From Calditrichota bacterium (GTDB lineage: Bacteria; CLD3): a stretch of DNA of 64,000 bases. The notes beneath the pieces are model-generated. The model saw only the letters and a list, made by a program, of their open reading frames with translations. It ran no database searches and had not been told where the DNA came from. A program made the position numbers and the translations under genes. Numbering within the stretch: the first letter of the stretch is position 1; every line of letters begins with the position of its first letter. The stretch covers positions 1 to 64,000 of the forward strand of contig QQUF01000028.1 of NCBI GenBank assembly GCA_008501735.1, read 5' to 3'. Shown here piece after piece: positions 9,520 through 17,700 of this stretch.

Positions 9520-10443
9520 ATGACAAAAATATTAATAACAGGAGGAGCAGGATTTATCGGAAGTCATCTTGCTGAACTTTGGCTTGAAAAAGGTGCTGAA
9601 GTTCACATTCTCGACGACTTAAGTTCTGGTTCTTTAGAAAACCTCAAACACATTCCACAAGTTATTTTCCACGAAGGAAGCATTACAAACACCAAAATTG
9701 TAAATGAAGTTTGTAAAGGCGTGGATTTTATTCACCATTTTGCGGCAATGGTTTCAGTTGCTGAGTCTATGGAAAATCCTAAAAAATGCGTAGAGGCTAA
9801 CGTAAATGGTTTGCTGAACATTCTTGAAGCAGCAAAACGAAACTCTGTTCAAAAAATTGTTTTAAGTTCCTCTGCTGCTGTTTACGGAGATGAACCCGAA
9901 CTTCCAAAAACAAATCGCTCTAAAGTAAATCCAAAATCACCTTACGGAATTACAAAACTTGACGGAGAATTTTACCTTCAAATGTTCAAAGAGAGTTTTG
10001 GGCTTGATTCAGTTTCACTTCGTTACTTCAATGTCTATGGCGAAAGGCAAAATCCCCAAAGTCAGTACGCTGCTGCAATTCCAATCTTTATAGACAAATC
10101 TGTAAAAAATGAGCCAATTACAATTTATGGAGATGGTAAGCAAACGCGAGATTTCATTCACGTAAAAGATGTCGCAAGAGCTAACTTTATTGCAGCAACG
10201 ACCAAAACCCCACAAAACTTTTACAATATCGCAAGTGGACGTAAAATCGAAATTTTAGAATTAGTTCAAAAAATTATTTTGCTGGCAAAAAGCCAAAGTA
10301 GAATCACCTTTACTGACGAGCGAAAAGGTGAAATTAAATTCAGTTTCGCTTCAGTTAAGGAAGTTCAAAAAGACTTAGGATTTGCTACCGAAATTGATTT
10401 AGAAATTGGTCTTGAATCCCTTATTCAAAATTTTAAGGGTTAA
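9520..10443 (+). CDS. NAD-dependent sugar-nucleotide epimerase/dehydratase (GalE/WbpP-like SDR)
   Basis: A 307-residue extended short-chain dehydrogenase. The NAD site is ITGGAGFIGSH near residue 6; the catalytic residues are seen in LSSSAAVYGD and YGITK (YxxxK). SLRYFNVYGERQNP and YGDGKQTRDFIHVKDVA are characteristic of UDP-hexose 4-epimerases and related UDP-GlcNAc 4-epimerases. It should supply an activated sugar, probably UDP-galactose or UDP-GalNAc type, to the glycosyltransferases encoded just upstream. It is the last gene of the operon: the following intergenic region carries a fresh ribosome site for an unrelated secreted protein. Exact substrate is not decidable from the motifs. Confidence 0.87.
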   Translation: MTKILITGGAGFIGSHLAELWLEKGAEVHILDDLSSGSLENLKHIPQVIFHEGSITNTKIVNEVCKGVDFIHHFAAMVSVAESMENPKKCVEANVNGLLNILEAAKRNSVQKIVLSSSAAVYGDEPELPKTNRSKVNPKSPYGITKLDGEFYLQMFKESFGLDSVSLRYFNVYGERQNPQSQYAAAIPIFIDKSVKNEPITIYGDGKQTRDFIHVKDVARANFIAATTKTPQNFYNIASGRKIEILELVQKIILLAKSQSRITFTDERKGEIKFSFASVKEVQKDLGFATEIDLEIGLESLIQNFKG

Positions 10444-10526
10444 TAATTAGACTTAATTTTTTTATTAAAAACCCTATTTATTTTGTAGATTTAAGGCTTA
10501 TTAATTACAACTTTCAAGGAGAAAAA

Positions 10527-11276
10527 ATGCAAAAAACAATCAAAGCTCTAACACTCGGAATCACTCTTTCTTTAGGAGTAAGCCTTGTTTTTGCTTCTGA
10601 TGAACCAACTTCAATTATTGATAAACAAACTGCTGGCTCTCTACCAAAAGGAACTTATTCAGTCAATGCGAGACTTTTCGGGAATGGTGGTTTACAAAAT
10701 GAAATTAAAGTCGGAATTACAAATAGATTGATGATTGGAATCGGTTACGGAGCAAGTGGAATTATCGGAAGAGAAAATATTGATTGGTTTAATTTACCTG
10801 GGGCTTTCATTTCTTACAGACTTTTTGAAGAGAATAAAGCATTTCCTGCTTTTTCACTCGGTTTCAACAGTCAAGGTTACGGAGCTTATAATGATGATTT
10901 GGAACGTTTTGAAGTTAAATCAATGGGATTCTATGCAGCAGCAAGTAAAAACTACTTTTTCTTAGGGAATTTAGGACTTCACGCAGGAGCAAACTTAAGC
11001 CTTGAAAATAAAGATGAAGACAAAGGAATCAATTTTTTCGGTGGTTTTGATAAAAGCCTAAACAATGAATTAACAATCCTCGCTGAGTACGATTTTGGTT
11101 TGAATGACAACAAAACTAAAGACGGGAATTACTTGAATGCTGGTTTAAAATGGGATTTAGGGAACTCATTTCAGATTGAATTTTTCTTGAAAGACATTCT
11201 TAAAAATGGCGGCGAATTAAACAAAGACGAAATGGTCAGAGAAATTAGATTAACTTTTTATAACTCATACAACTAA
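10527..11276 (+). CDS. Secreted beta-rich protein, probable outer-membrane barrel of unknown role
   Basis: A 249-residue protein with a clear signal peptide (KALTLGITLSLGVSLVFAS) and an excellent ribosome site (AAGGAG, 10516-10521). The mature part is a series of short alternating strands with glycine turns, for example NEIKVGITNRLMIGIGYGAS and NYLNAGLKWDLGNSFQIEFF, ending EIRLTFYNSYN. This fits a small 8-12 stranded outer-membrane barrel. I do not recognise a named family. It is followed after 20 bases by a small cytosolic gene with its own strong ribosome site, and the two may be co-transcribed. Confidence 0.7.
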   Translation: MQKTIKALTLGITLSLGVSLVFASDEPTSIIDKQTAGSLPKGTYSVNARLFGNGGLQNEIKVGITNRLMIGIGYGASGIIGRENIDWFNLPGAFISYRLFEENKAFPAFSLGFNSQGYGAYNDDLERFEVKSMGFYAAASKNYFFLGNLGLHAGANLSLENKDEDKGINFFGGFDKSLNNELTILAEYDFGLNDNKTKDGNYLNAGLKWDLGNSFQIEFFLKDILKNGGELNKDEMVREIRLTFYNSYN

Positions 11277-11296
11277 AAGATTTACGGAGGAAACTA

Positions 11297-11518
11297 ATGT
11301 CATTTTGTAACCACCTCGAAGCTCTTGAAGGCAAAAGTTTTGTCTTTGAACACGAAGAAAAGGACAGTGCAGGAATCAATTTTTGTATCAAAGATTTAGA
11401 TACAACGACACAATTGAAACTTGAAAAAGTCGAAGACGATTGCATTATTGCAAGAGATAGAACTAATCGTTACCACATAATTCCGATATCAAGAGTTCTC
11501 TACATTATTAACGATTAG
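11297..11518 (+). CDS. Small cytosolic protein of unknown function
   Basis: A 73-residue ORF with a near-perfect Shine-Dalgarno (GGAGG at 11286-11290) seven bases before the ATG, which is the main reason to accept it. The product has no signal peptide or membrane segment. It reads as a small all-beta domain: KSFVFEHEEKDSAGINFCI, TTQLKLEKVEDDCIIARD, then IIPISRVLYIIND. The arrangement recalls SH3-like or Hfq-like barrels, but no signature confirms this. It contains two cysteines (C4 and the one in NFCIK) and one more in DDCII. Function unknown. Confidence 0.65.
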   Translation: MSFCNHLEALEGKSFVFEHEEKDSAGINFCIKDLDTTTQLKLEKVEDDCIIARDRTNRYHIIPISRVLYIIND

Positions 11519-11539
11519 GTAAATTTTTTAAATTTGTTT

Positions 11540-11565
11540 AGAGACGTGACAGCAAGTGCGTCTCT
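11540..11565. terminator. Bidirectional terminator hairpin / REP-like palindrome
   Basis: Perfect seven-base arms AGAGACG (11540-11546) and CGTCTCT (11559-11565) stand between the convergent 11297 and 11570 genes, followed by AATTTT on the plus strand. The AGACG/CGTCT arms recur in the larger palindrome at 38656-38683, so this may be a member of a dispersed family used as a terminator. Confidence 0.6.
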
Positions 11566-11569
11566 AATT

Positions 11570-12856
11570 TTAGAATTTATTTCTTTTCCAAGGAGTCTTA
11601 GGAAGGAGTTTAATTTTATCTTGAGGAGATGGAAGGTTATCAGTCTTTTCAATTTGAAAAAGTTCTAAGATTGACAATTTCTCTAAAGACTCTTGAAGCG
11701 TCGAATCTTGGCGAATAAGTTTTCTAAAATGTGCTGTCAAAGCATCTTTCTCATCAACATTTAAAGCAACTAAAGCTGGTTTAAAAAGTTTCAAAATATC
11801 GTAAACAACAATATTTGAAAGCATTTCTTTCAGAATAACTTCATTATTTTCGGTTATTGCAACGTAACCGTTATCTTCTAAATTACTTATTAAAGTCAAA
11901 TAATCAGTTTTATTTAAATCAAGTTTCTCACGTAATTTGTGAGAGCTAATGCTTTGTACTTTCTCTTCCAAAAATATTTTAAAAAGATAAAGAGCCGAAT
12001 TTCCTGGATAAATTAGTCTATATCCTTCTTGAGGGTGTTGAACAGCTATCCAAGTAAATCCGTAAAGAATAATTAGCCAAGCAACCTCAACCCAAAGAAT
12101 CCACAAAATCACAAGTGCAAAACTCTCATAAATCACAGGAAAAGTTGAAATTCCACGAGCAAAAAGGTCAAAAATATATTTGCTTGTAATGTAAAGAATT
12201 GCTGCGAGAAGAGTTCCTTGTATTGTTGTTGAAAGCTTCATTTTTTCAGCAGGAATTCTTCTGAAAGTTAAGAAAAGAACCGTTGTTCCAATTATGAAAG
12301 GGAATAGAATATCGTAAAGTAAACTGAACTGGATAAACATTCCAAGAGCATCTAATTTCGGTTTTACGTAATTAACTGAAAAAAAAGTCGCAATACCGAT
12401 AATCACAATACTAAGTAAAATAGTCTCAAAAAAGTGCCAAAATTTTACACCTACTTTACGTTCTTTGTGCGGTGGAAAAATTGCATTAAATGCAGATTCC
12501 ATATTCCAATAAAAAAGATAAGAACCTATTAAAGTCCAAAAAATACCGAAAAAAGGGATCGAGGAAACATTTCCTGCATATTCAAGAGCATATTTCTCAA
12601 AATTGATTGTCGAAGATGGGAAAAAAAATCGAATTAAGGTAACGATGATGTCATAATTTAACTTACTTGAAAGGAAAATACTGAGAGTTTTAAGCACCAA
12701 AGCGATAAGAGGGACAAAACCGAAAATAGTTGTAATTGTCAGAGATGAAGCTCTGATAAAAACATCTCTTTCGTAGTATCTTTTCGCTGCTCGGAAAAAC
12801 GAATTCTTACGGTTCCTTTGAAAGAAATCATAAATCAATGATTTTAAAACTATCAC
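11570..12856 (-). CDS. YihY/BrkB (UPF0761) family inner-membrane protein
   Basis: A 428-residue protein with a six-helix membrane domain in residues about 30-290, including RDVFIRASSLTITTIFGFVPLIALVL and ILWVEVAWLIILYGFTW, the two best-conserved stretches of the YihY/BrkB family. The C-terminal 130 residues form a soluble winged-helix-like region (LREKLDLNKTDYLTLISNLEDNGYV), a fusion often seen in longer members. Biochemical function of the family is unsettled; it was once mis-annotated as ribonuclease BN. The start is GTG with only a weak GAAGAG upstream; no better start exists before the first conserved helix. It is convergent with the 11297 gene. Confidence 0.82.
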   Translation of the reverse strand: MIVLKSLIYDFFQRNRKNSFFRAAKRYYERDVFIRASSLTITTIFGFVPLIALVLKTLSIFLSSKLNYDIIVTLIRFFFPSSTINFEKYALEYAGNVSSIPFFGIFWTLIGSYLFYWNMESAFNAIFPPHKERKVGVKFWHFFETILLSIVIIGIATFFSVNYVKPKLDALGMFIQFSLLYDILFPFIIGTTVLFLTFRRIPAEKMKLSTTIQGTLLAAILYITSKYIFDLFARGISTFPVIYESFALVILWILWVEVAWLIILYGFTWIAVQHPQEGYRLIYPGNSALYLFKIFLEEKVQSISSHKLREKLDLNKTDYLTLISNLEDNGYVAITENNEVILKEMLSNIVVYDILKLFKPALVALNVDEKDALTAHFRKLIRQDSTLQESLEKLSILELFQIEKTDNLPSPQDKIKLLPKTPWKRNKF

Positions 12857-12939
12857 TCTGCTCTTCGCAACTTTAGTTAAACTTGCTAAAATTAATCAAT
12901 TTTGAATCAAATGCAACAAAACATTAGAATCTTAAAAAC

Positions 12940-13317
12940 TCAAAAATTTTTCCCAAAAGCATTCTCATAATGCTCAAATTCAGTTCCATTTTTCCCAAAA
13001 CTTACGACCAAAGCGTCCATTCTAAATTGGAAATCTGCAAACTCCCCATTCTCAAAAATGAAATTTTCTGCTGCTGAAATTAAGTTTGACATTTTTTTGG
13101 GTGTAATCCTCAAAACAGGATTTCCGAATTTACCACCACCAGACTTAACTTCTACAAAGACAAGAGTCTTATCTTTAACAAAAATCAAATCAATTTCATA
13201 ACGCCCGAACCTGTAATTCTTATCAACGTATTCGTAATTCTGGCTTTCTAAATATTTTAGGGCGAGTTTTTCACCTCGCTCACCAATCTCTTTTTTGCTA
13301 ATTCTTCTTTGTTGCAT
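12940..13317 (-). CDS. YraN/UPF0102 family nuclease-like protein
   Basis: A 125-residue protein showing the family pattern: GERGEKLALKYLESQ, NYRFGRYEIDLIFVKDKTLVFVEVKSG and ITPKKMSNLISAAENF. The E-x-D-L...VEVK arrangement is the PD-(D/E)xK nuclease core, with catalytic candidates D in EIDLI and E/K in VEVK. YraN proteins are widespread in bacteria and resemble Holliday-junction resolvases, though their function is undefined. It stands alone between the BrkB-like gene and a divergent membrane-protein gene. The ATG at 13317 gives the usual family length. Confidence 0.85.
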   Translation of the reverse strand: MQQRRISKKEIGERGEKLALKYLESQNYEYVDKNYRFGRYEIDLIFVKDKTLVFVEVKSGGGKFGNPVLRITPKKMSNLISAAENFIFENGEFADFQFRMDALVVSFGKNGTEFEHYENAFGKNF

Positions 13318-13432
13318 TACTTAAAACTAATTAATAAATTAAAATTACCCCAAAATGCTTACGCAACTTCTTTAAAGTGTTTCCGTTACATTTTTAAATT
13401 AATAATTTCCAATTTCAATTTAAACGAGCAAA

Positions 13433-14116
13433 ATGATAGACAAAATCTTAAAAATTAAAAATATCTCGGGCGTTCTTTTAATTCTTTTAGGTGTTTTAAT
13501 CTTAATCGATAATTTTACAAGTCTGCCATTTGAGTTAGGAAATTTTATGGGAAGTGGAATAATGCTCGCAATTGGCATTTTTCTACAACGCCTTTATGAA
13601 AATTCAAAAAATATTTACCTTACAATTCCCATCTTACTTTTTTATGCCTTAGCAATTTCGATTGCACTTAGTGGATTCTCTTTCATTCCAGAAGATGTTG
13701 TCGGAATCTTTGTTTTAGGCTCCTTAGGTTTAGCATTTTTCAGAATCGCTTACTCAGATTTAGTCAACAGGTATTACTTTATAATTCCCGGCGGAGTTAT
13801 GACTTCGATTTCAATTGTAATTTTTGCAAACTTAATCTTCCCAGAAGAAATCACTCCAGTTGTGATGTTCATTGGATTTACGATTACTTTTTGGTCTTTG
13901 TATTTTCTTTCAACAGTCAATCCCAAAATTAATGCAAATTGGGCAAAATATCCAACCCTTGTCTTCGCAGCTCTTTCTGTAATCATTTTTTTAACTTCAA
14001 TTTCAGAAGTCATTTTCCATTTGATTGTTGCTTTGGGATTAATCGGAGGTGGAATTTACTTAGTTAGAAAACACCTTGTTTCGCAACAATCCGTCAAAGA
14101 TGACGATACTTTTTAG
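13433..14116 (+). CDS. Polytopic membrane protein of unknown function
   Basis: A 227-residue protein with about eight hydrophobic segments and a short charged tail (QQSVKDDDTF). The first part, ISGVLLILLGVLILIDNF, recalls the paired short hairpins of LiaI/LiaF-type or DUF5668 membrane domains, but I cannot assign it. The stop overlaps the 3' end of ftsX by four bases in convergent orientation. The ribosome site is weak (GAGC). Likely an inner-membrane protein with small loops on both sides. Confidence 0.6.
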   Translation: MIDKILKIKNISGVLLILLGVLILIDNFTSLPFELGNFMGSGIMLAIGIFLQRLYENSKNIYLTIPILLFYALAISIALSGFSFIPEDVVGIFVLGSLGLAFFRIAYSDLVNRYYFIIPGGVMTSISIVIFANLIFPEEITPVVMFIGFTITFWSLYFLSTVNPKINANWAKYPTLVFAALSVIIFLTSISEVIFHLIVALGLIGGGIYLVRKHLVSQQSVKDDDTF

Positions 14117-14973
14117 TCTAAATACTTTAAAAATTTTTGCGTTGCAACGAAGCTACCAAAAATTCCAAGCAACAAACCAAAAGCCAAAATCAGAAAGTAA
14201 ATTTCAAAACTTACAACAAATGAAATGTTAAAAGTCTCACTTAAGTAATTCCCCGATAACCAAATCATAAAACTTGTCAAGCAAGCTCCAAGAAAGCCTT
14301 GAAAAGCTCCTTCAAGAATAAACGGAAGTAAAATGAAAGTCTTAGTTGCTCCAAGAAGTTTCATAATTTCAATATTTTTCTGACGGGCAAAAATTGAAAG
14401 ACGAATAGTATTTGTAATCAATAAAATTGCAAATACAGCAATTAAAATTCCAAGATAAAGGCTTACTTTTTCGTAATTATTTTGGAATTCTTCAATTTTT
14501 GAGACCAGAGAAAAATTAAATTCAGCGGACTCAATTCCTTGAATTTTCAAAAGTTCAGACTTAATTTCACTCACAGACTCTTCGTCAGAAAACTCAGATT
14601 TCAGAACTAAAGTAAATTCATCTTGCAAAGGATTGTAGCCAGAAATTTCTTCCAAGTCGGCATTCATTTCTTCATTCAAAATTTTTAATGCTTCTTCTTT
14701 TGGGAGGAATTTGACTTCTGCAATTCCTTCGACTTTATTAATTTGTTTTTCTAAATCTTCGATTTTCTCATTTTCAAAAGTATTTTCTACAAAAGCCTGA
14801 ATTGAAATTTTACTTTTAAGTTCCTCAATAAATTCTTCCGATTTATCATTTAAGACTAAGTAAACTCCACCTAAAAGTAAACAAGCAAAAATTGTCGAAA
14901 TACTTATTAAAGTAGAATAAATCGCCTTTTTCATTCCATCAAAGGCTTCAGAAACTAAAAATATAAAATCCAC
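14113..14973 (-). CDS. ftsX: FtsX, cell-division ABC transporter-like permease
   Basis: The 286-residue protein has the FtsX layout: one N-terminal membrane helix (residues about 15-35), an extracytoplasmic domain (about 40-165) and three C-terminal helices. Conserved pieces include IQAFVENTFENEKIEDLEKQI, ISGYNPLQDEFTLVL (the NPLP-like element) and ARQKNIEIMKLLGAT. With FtsE it forms a type VII ABC complex that transmits a cytoplasmic ATPase cycle across the membrane to regulate peptidoglycan hydrolases during division. The gene follows ftsE with no gap; its GTG start directly after the TAA implies coupled translation. Confidence 0.9.
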   Translation of the reverse strand: MDFIFLVSEAFDGMKKAIYSTLISISTIFACLLLGGVYLVLNDKSEEFIEELKSKISIQAFVENTFENEKIEDLEKQINKVEGIAEVKFLPKEEALKILNEEMNADLEEISGYNPLQDEFTLVLKSEFSDEESVSEIKSELLKIQGIESAEFNFSLVSKIEEFQNNYEKVSLYLGILIAVFAILLITNTIRLSIFARQKNIEIMKLLGATKTFILLPFILEGAFQGFLGACLTSFMIWLSGNYLSETFNISFVVSFEIYFLILAFGLLLGIFGSFVATQKFLKYLD

Positions 14974-15627
14974 TTAATCTACGATTCTTCCATTTGAAAT
15001 TTGAATATTCGTATAATTTTTGTTTTCCTCAATCAACTTTTTCTTGTGAGTTGCCATCAAAATTGCTGTTCCACGAAGATTTATTTTTTTCAAGATTCGC
15101 ATAATTTCTTTTTCAGACTCAAAGTCAAGATTTCCCGTTGGCTCGTCAGCTAATAAAATGTAAGGTTCACTTACGACAGCTCTTGCAATTGCTACTTTTT
15201 GCTTTTCTCCTGCGGACAAATTTTCGCATTTTTTGTAAGCGTGATGCATCAAACCAACTTCACTTAACATTTTCAAAGTTTTCATTTTAACTTGTTTTCT
15301 TGGAACTTCATTTACTCTAAGCCCTAAAGCAACATTTTCAAAAACATTTTTTTCTTCTAGCAATTTAAAGTCATAGAAAATAACACCAACTTTCCTTCTG
15401 ATAAAAGGTAAGTCCAATTTATTAAAGGAATCCGAAGTAAAATCAGCAACTCTTACAGTTCCCAAATCTGGCAATTTCTGAAAAGCAATTGTCTTCAAAA
15501 TTGTGCTTTTACCTGCTCCACTCTCTCCTGATAGAAAAAGAAAATCACCTTTTAAAATTTTCAGATTTACGCCAAAGACACCCGAATTTTTTTCGTATTC
15601 GATTGTAACATTTTTTAATTCTACCAT
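14974..15627 (-). CDS. ftsE: FtsE, ATPase of the FtsEX division complex
   Basis: A 217-residue ABC ATPase. Walker A is GESGAGKST, the signature is LSAGEKQKVAIARA (Ala and Lys in place of the common LSGGEQQR), Walker B is ILLADEPTGNLD, and the switch histidine is in MATHKKKL. The ATG at 15627 is chosen over an upstream in-frame TTG at 15642: it begins MVELKNVTIEYEKN as in the family and has AGG eight bases before it. Immediate linkage to ftsX fixes the identity, as LolD and MacB relatives look similar. The start lies inside the 3' end of the UbiA-like gene, so the three genes form one transcription unit. Confidence 0.9.
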   Translation of the reverse strand: MVELKNVTIEYEKNSGVFGVNLKILKGDFLFLSGESGAGKSTILKTIAFQKLPDLGTVRVADFTSDSFNKLDLPFIRRKVGVIFYDFKLLEEKNVFENVALGLRVNEVPRKQVKMKTLKMLSEVGLMHHAYKKCENLSAGEKQKVAIARAVVSEPYILLADEPTGNLDFESEKEIMRILKKINLRGTAILMATHKKKLIEENKNYTNIQISNGRIVD

Positions 15628-16472
15628 ACTTTGCCTAACCAAATTGAAAAAATTACAAAAAGCATATCGAGTTTCATCATTCTTTGCATTTTACTAAAGT
15701 CTAATTTTGCATTTTTTAATAAATCTAAAATCCATTTTGCTAAAACTAAATCAACAGTAATAAAGATTGAAATCAAATATATTTTTGAGTAAGAATTTAA
15801 GAAATAAGGTAAAAAGCTAAATAAAATTATAAGAGATAAAATCAAAGCAATTATTTTTTGTGCTGTTTGTATTGAATATTTTTTCGGAACAGTCTGACGT
15901 TTCCCAATAGAATCCCCTTCCAAGTCCTCAAGGTCTTTCAAAATCTCTCTTGCTAAATTAAATAAGAAAGCAAAAATAGCTGGAATCGTCGAAAATTGAA
16001 TTACTCCTATTAAAGTAACTTCACCCAAAATGAAACTACTTCCAGTCAAAATCCCAATTGCCAAATTTCCAACTAAGAACTTTTTTTTGAGCCACTTACT
16101 GTAAAAGAATAAAAGTATTGTACTAAATCCAATAAGCAGCTTTGCATAAAATTCTGATAAAAGAAAGCTCATAGCAATTCCTGAAAATGCTAATATAACA
16201 GCCCAGATTAATGCTTCATTTTGAGAAATTAAATTTCGTGGTAAAATTCTTAAAGGGCGATTAATTTTATCAATTTCTAAATCGCAAAAATCATTCCAAA
16301 CATAACCTGCTGCTGCAACTAAAATTAGAGAAATTGTAGCTAAAAGCAATTGCGAATTTCCCAACAAAAGTTTGTTGAAATTTGTAGTTGTCATTCCGCC
16401 AAACCAGACACAGAAACCAATAAAAATCAAATTTAAAGGTCGAATAATTTTCAAAAAATGGGTTAGTTTCAA
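15621..16472 (-). CDS. UbiA-family prenyltransferase, (di)geranylgeranylglyceryl-phosphate synthase-like
   Basis: A 283-residue membrane enzyme with about eight or nine helices and the two Asp-rich motifs of UbiA prenyltransferases: NDFCDLEIDKINRPLR near residue 61 and LKDLEDLEGDSIGKRQTVP in the middle. The NRPLR-x-LP pattern resembles digeranylgeranylglyceryl-phosphate synthases, the archaeal-lipid branch that is also present in many FCB-group bacteria. It would transfer a prenyl chain onto an acceptor in the membrane. The start is TTG with AGAGG five bases upstream; no ATG is available. It overlaps ftsE by seven bases. A menaquinone-type MenA or a chlorophyll-synthase relative is less likely but not excluded. 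Confidence 0.75.
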   Translation of the reverse strand: MKLTHFLKIIRPLNLIFIGFCVWFGGMTTTNFNKLLLGNSQLLLATISLILVAAAGYVWNDFCDLEIDKINRPLRILPRNLISQNEALIWAVILAFSGIAMSFLLSEFYAKLLIGFSTILLFFYSKWLKKKFLVGNLAIGILTGSSFILGEVTLIGVIQFSTIPAIFAFLFNLAREILKDLEDLEGDSIGKRQTVPKKYSIQTAQKIIALILSLIILFSFLPYFLNSYSKIYLISIFITVDLVLAKWILDLLKNAKLDFSKMQRMMKLDMLFVIFSIWLGKVW

Positions 16473-16483
16473 CTTAACCTCTA

Positions 16484-16524
16484 ACTAAAAAAAAAGCCCT
16501 TTCTATTACTCAAGAAAGGGCTTT
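16484..16524 (-). terminator. Rho-independent terminator of the motor cluster
   Basis: A perfect 12-base stem, AAAGCCCTTTCT (16493-16504) with AGAAAGGGCTTT (16513-16524), encloses an eight-base loop. On the minus strand it is followed by a run of nine T (A-run 16487-16495). It lies just after the stop of the AgmX-like gene and ends the long leftward cluster. Confidence 0.88.
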
Positions 16525-16546
16525 GAAATTTTATAAGTTCTAAATC

Positions 16547-17668
16547 TTATTGGAAAATGTAAGTTCTTTCAACAGAAACGGCACCAGAGCCTGAATCAAT
16601 TTCTTCAAATTTCCATTTCTTTACATTTCTTAAGATACAAGATTCAACTTTGCGATTTCGCATACTACTTGATTTAATTCTTGCACCTTTTACTCTACCA
16701 CTTTCGATTATATCAAAAACGATTGAGATTTTTCCTTTAAGTTTTGGATTCACTCTTTTTTCAGTTTCGTAACAGAACTGAACAGCTGCTTGGTAACTAT
16801 TCATTACTGAAGCAATTGCATTTGGGTTTCTATAAGCATTCTTAGCAGCTTTACCTTTGACTCTAGGTGGTTTCAAGTTTCCGATTTTACCTGACCCTTT
16901 TAATGAACCAGCAGCAGTTCCGCCACCAATTCCTTTTCCACCACCAGCTCCGCCACCAAGTGCTCCTAAACCACCAGCTCCACCAAGTGTTCCTCCGCCA
17001 CCGCCGAGAGAACTTGAACCGCTTCCACTTTTTACACCGCCAACTTGACTTAAGACTGCATCAAGTCCACCACCAGCTCCTCCAGCTGCACCAGCTGATA
17101 ATCCACCAGCAGAAGCTGCTCCTCCATAACCACCGCCTTTTCCGACAAGTTCTTTAAAGACACCAACTCCAGCAGCAGCTTCAGCAGCTGCACTACTTGC
17201 AGCAGCAGACGCAGCTGCACGTTGACTTGCTAAACGTTGTTTACGTCTTTCTTGTACTTGTTCAGCAGTTGGTCCAGATTGTTCATTGGCTGCAACTTCT
17301 TGTTCTGATTCAGTTGCTTCTTCTTCACCAGCTTCTTCTTCACCTGTTCCTTCGTCAATTCCAGCAGCTTCTTCAGGTTCCTCTTCAAGAACTTCTGCTG
17401 GTTCAATGTCAAGAACTGTTTCTGTGTATTGAGCCAACAAATCTTCATAATCATCTAAAGAGACCTCAGGAGGACCAATAGTTGATAACCAACCTGTAAT
17501 TGGCATAAAAATTAGAAATAGAATAATAAAAATCAGAATAAAACCTTTATCAAATCTATCACCAAATGTCAACTGAAATTCTTTTGGAAATTGTCCAACA
17601 GCTGCAGCTGAAAATGATGAGGAGTTTGAAGTTTTAACTTCGGATTTTAAAATTTTAGTAATAAACAT
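16547..17668 (-). CDS. AgmX/PglI C-terminal (TonB-like) trans-envelope protein
   Basis: A 373-residue protein in four parts: a 40-residue cytoplasmic head, one membrane helix (FILIFIILFLIFMPITGWL), an acidic then Ala/Gly-rich low-complexity periplasmic stretch from about residue 70 to 265, and a folded C-terminal domain. That domain, with SYQAAVQFCYETEKRVNPKLKG, SIVFDIIESGRVKGARI, SSMRNRKVESCILRNVKKW and two cysteines, is the AgmX/PglI C-terminal family. This is a TonB-like fold found in the Myxococcus gliding protein AgmX/GltJ. With the adjacent ExbB/ExbD-like proteins it probably carries proton-motive energy across the periplasm. A good AGGA ribosome site precedes the ATG. The low-complexity linker is probably the flexible reach across the periplasm. 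Confidence 0.82.
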   Translation of the reverse strand: MFITKILKSEVKTSNSSSFSAAAVGQFPKEFQLTFGDRFDKGFILIFIILFLIFMPITGWLSTIGPPEVSLDDYEDLLAQYTETVLDIEPAEVLEEEPEEAAGIDEGTGEEEAGEEEATESEQEVAANEQSGPTAEQVQERRKQRLASQRAAASAAASSAAAEAAAGVGVFKELVGKGGGYGGAASAGGLSAGAAGGAGGGLDAVLSQVGGVKSGSGSSSLGGGGGTLGGAGGLGALGGGAGGGKGIGGGTAAGSLKGSGKIGNLKPPRVKGKAAKNAYRNPNAIASVMNSYQAAVQFCYETEKRVNPKLKGKISIVFDIIESGRVKGARIKSSSMRNRKVESCILRNVKKWKFEEIDSGSGAVSVERTYIFQ

Positions 17669-17700
17669 TTTATTTTCCTGGCGTTTTATAGAGATTAACT

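Noticed and set aside
16857-17481. Long plus-strand ORFs rich in Pro, Leu, Gln and His opposite the AgmX-like gene
   Set aside because: They mirror the Gly/Ala low-complexity codons of the minus-strand gene, have no ribosome site and no recognisable domain.
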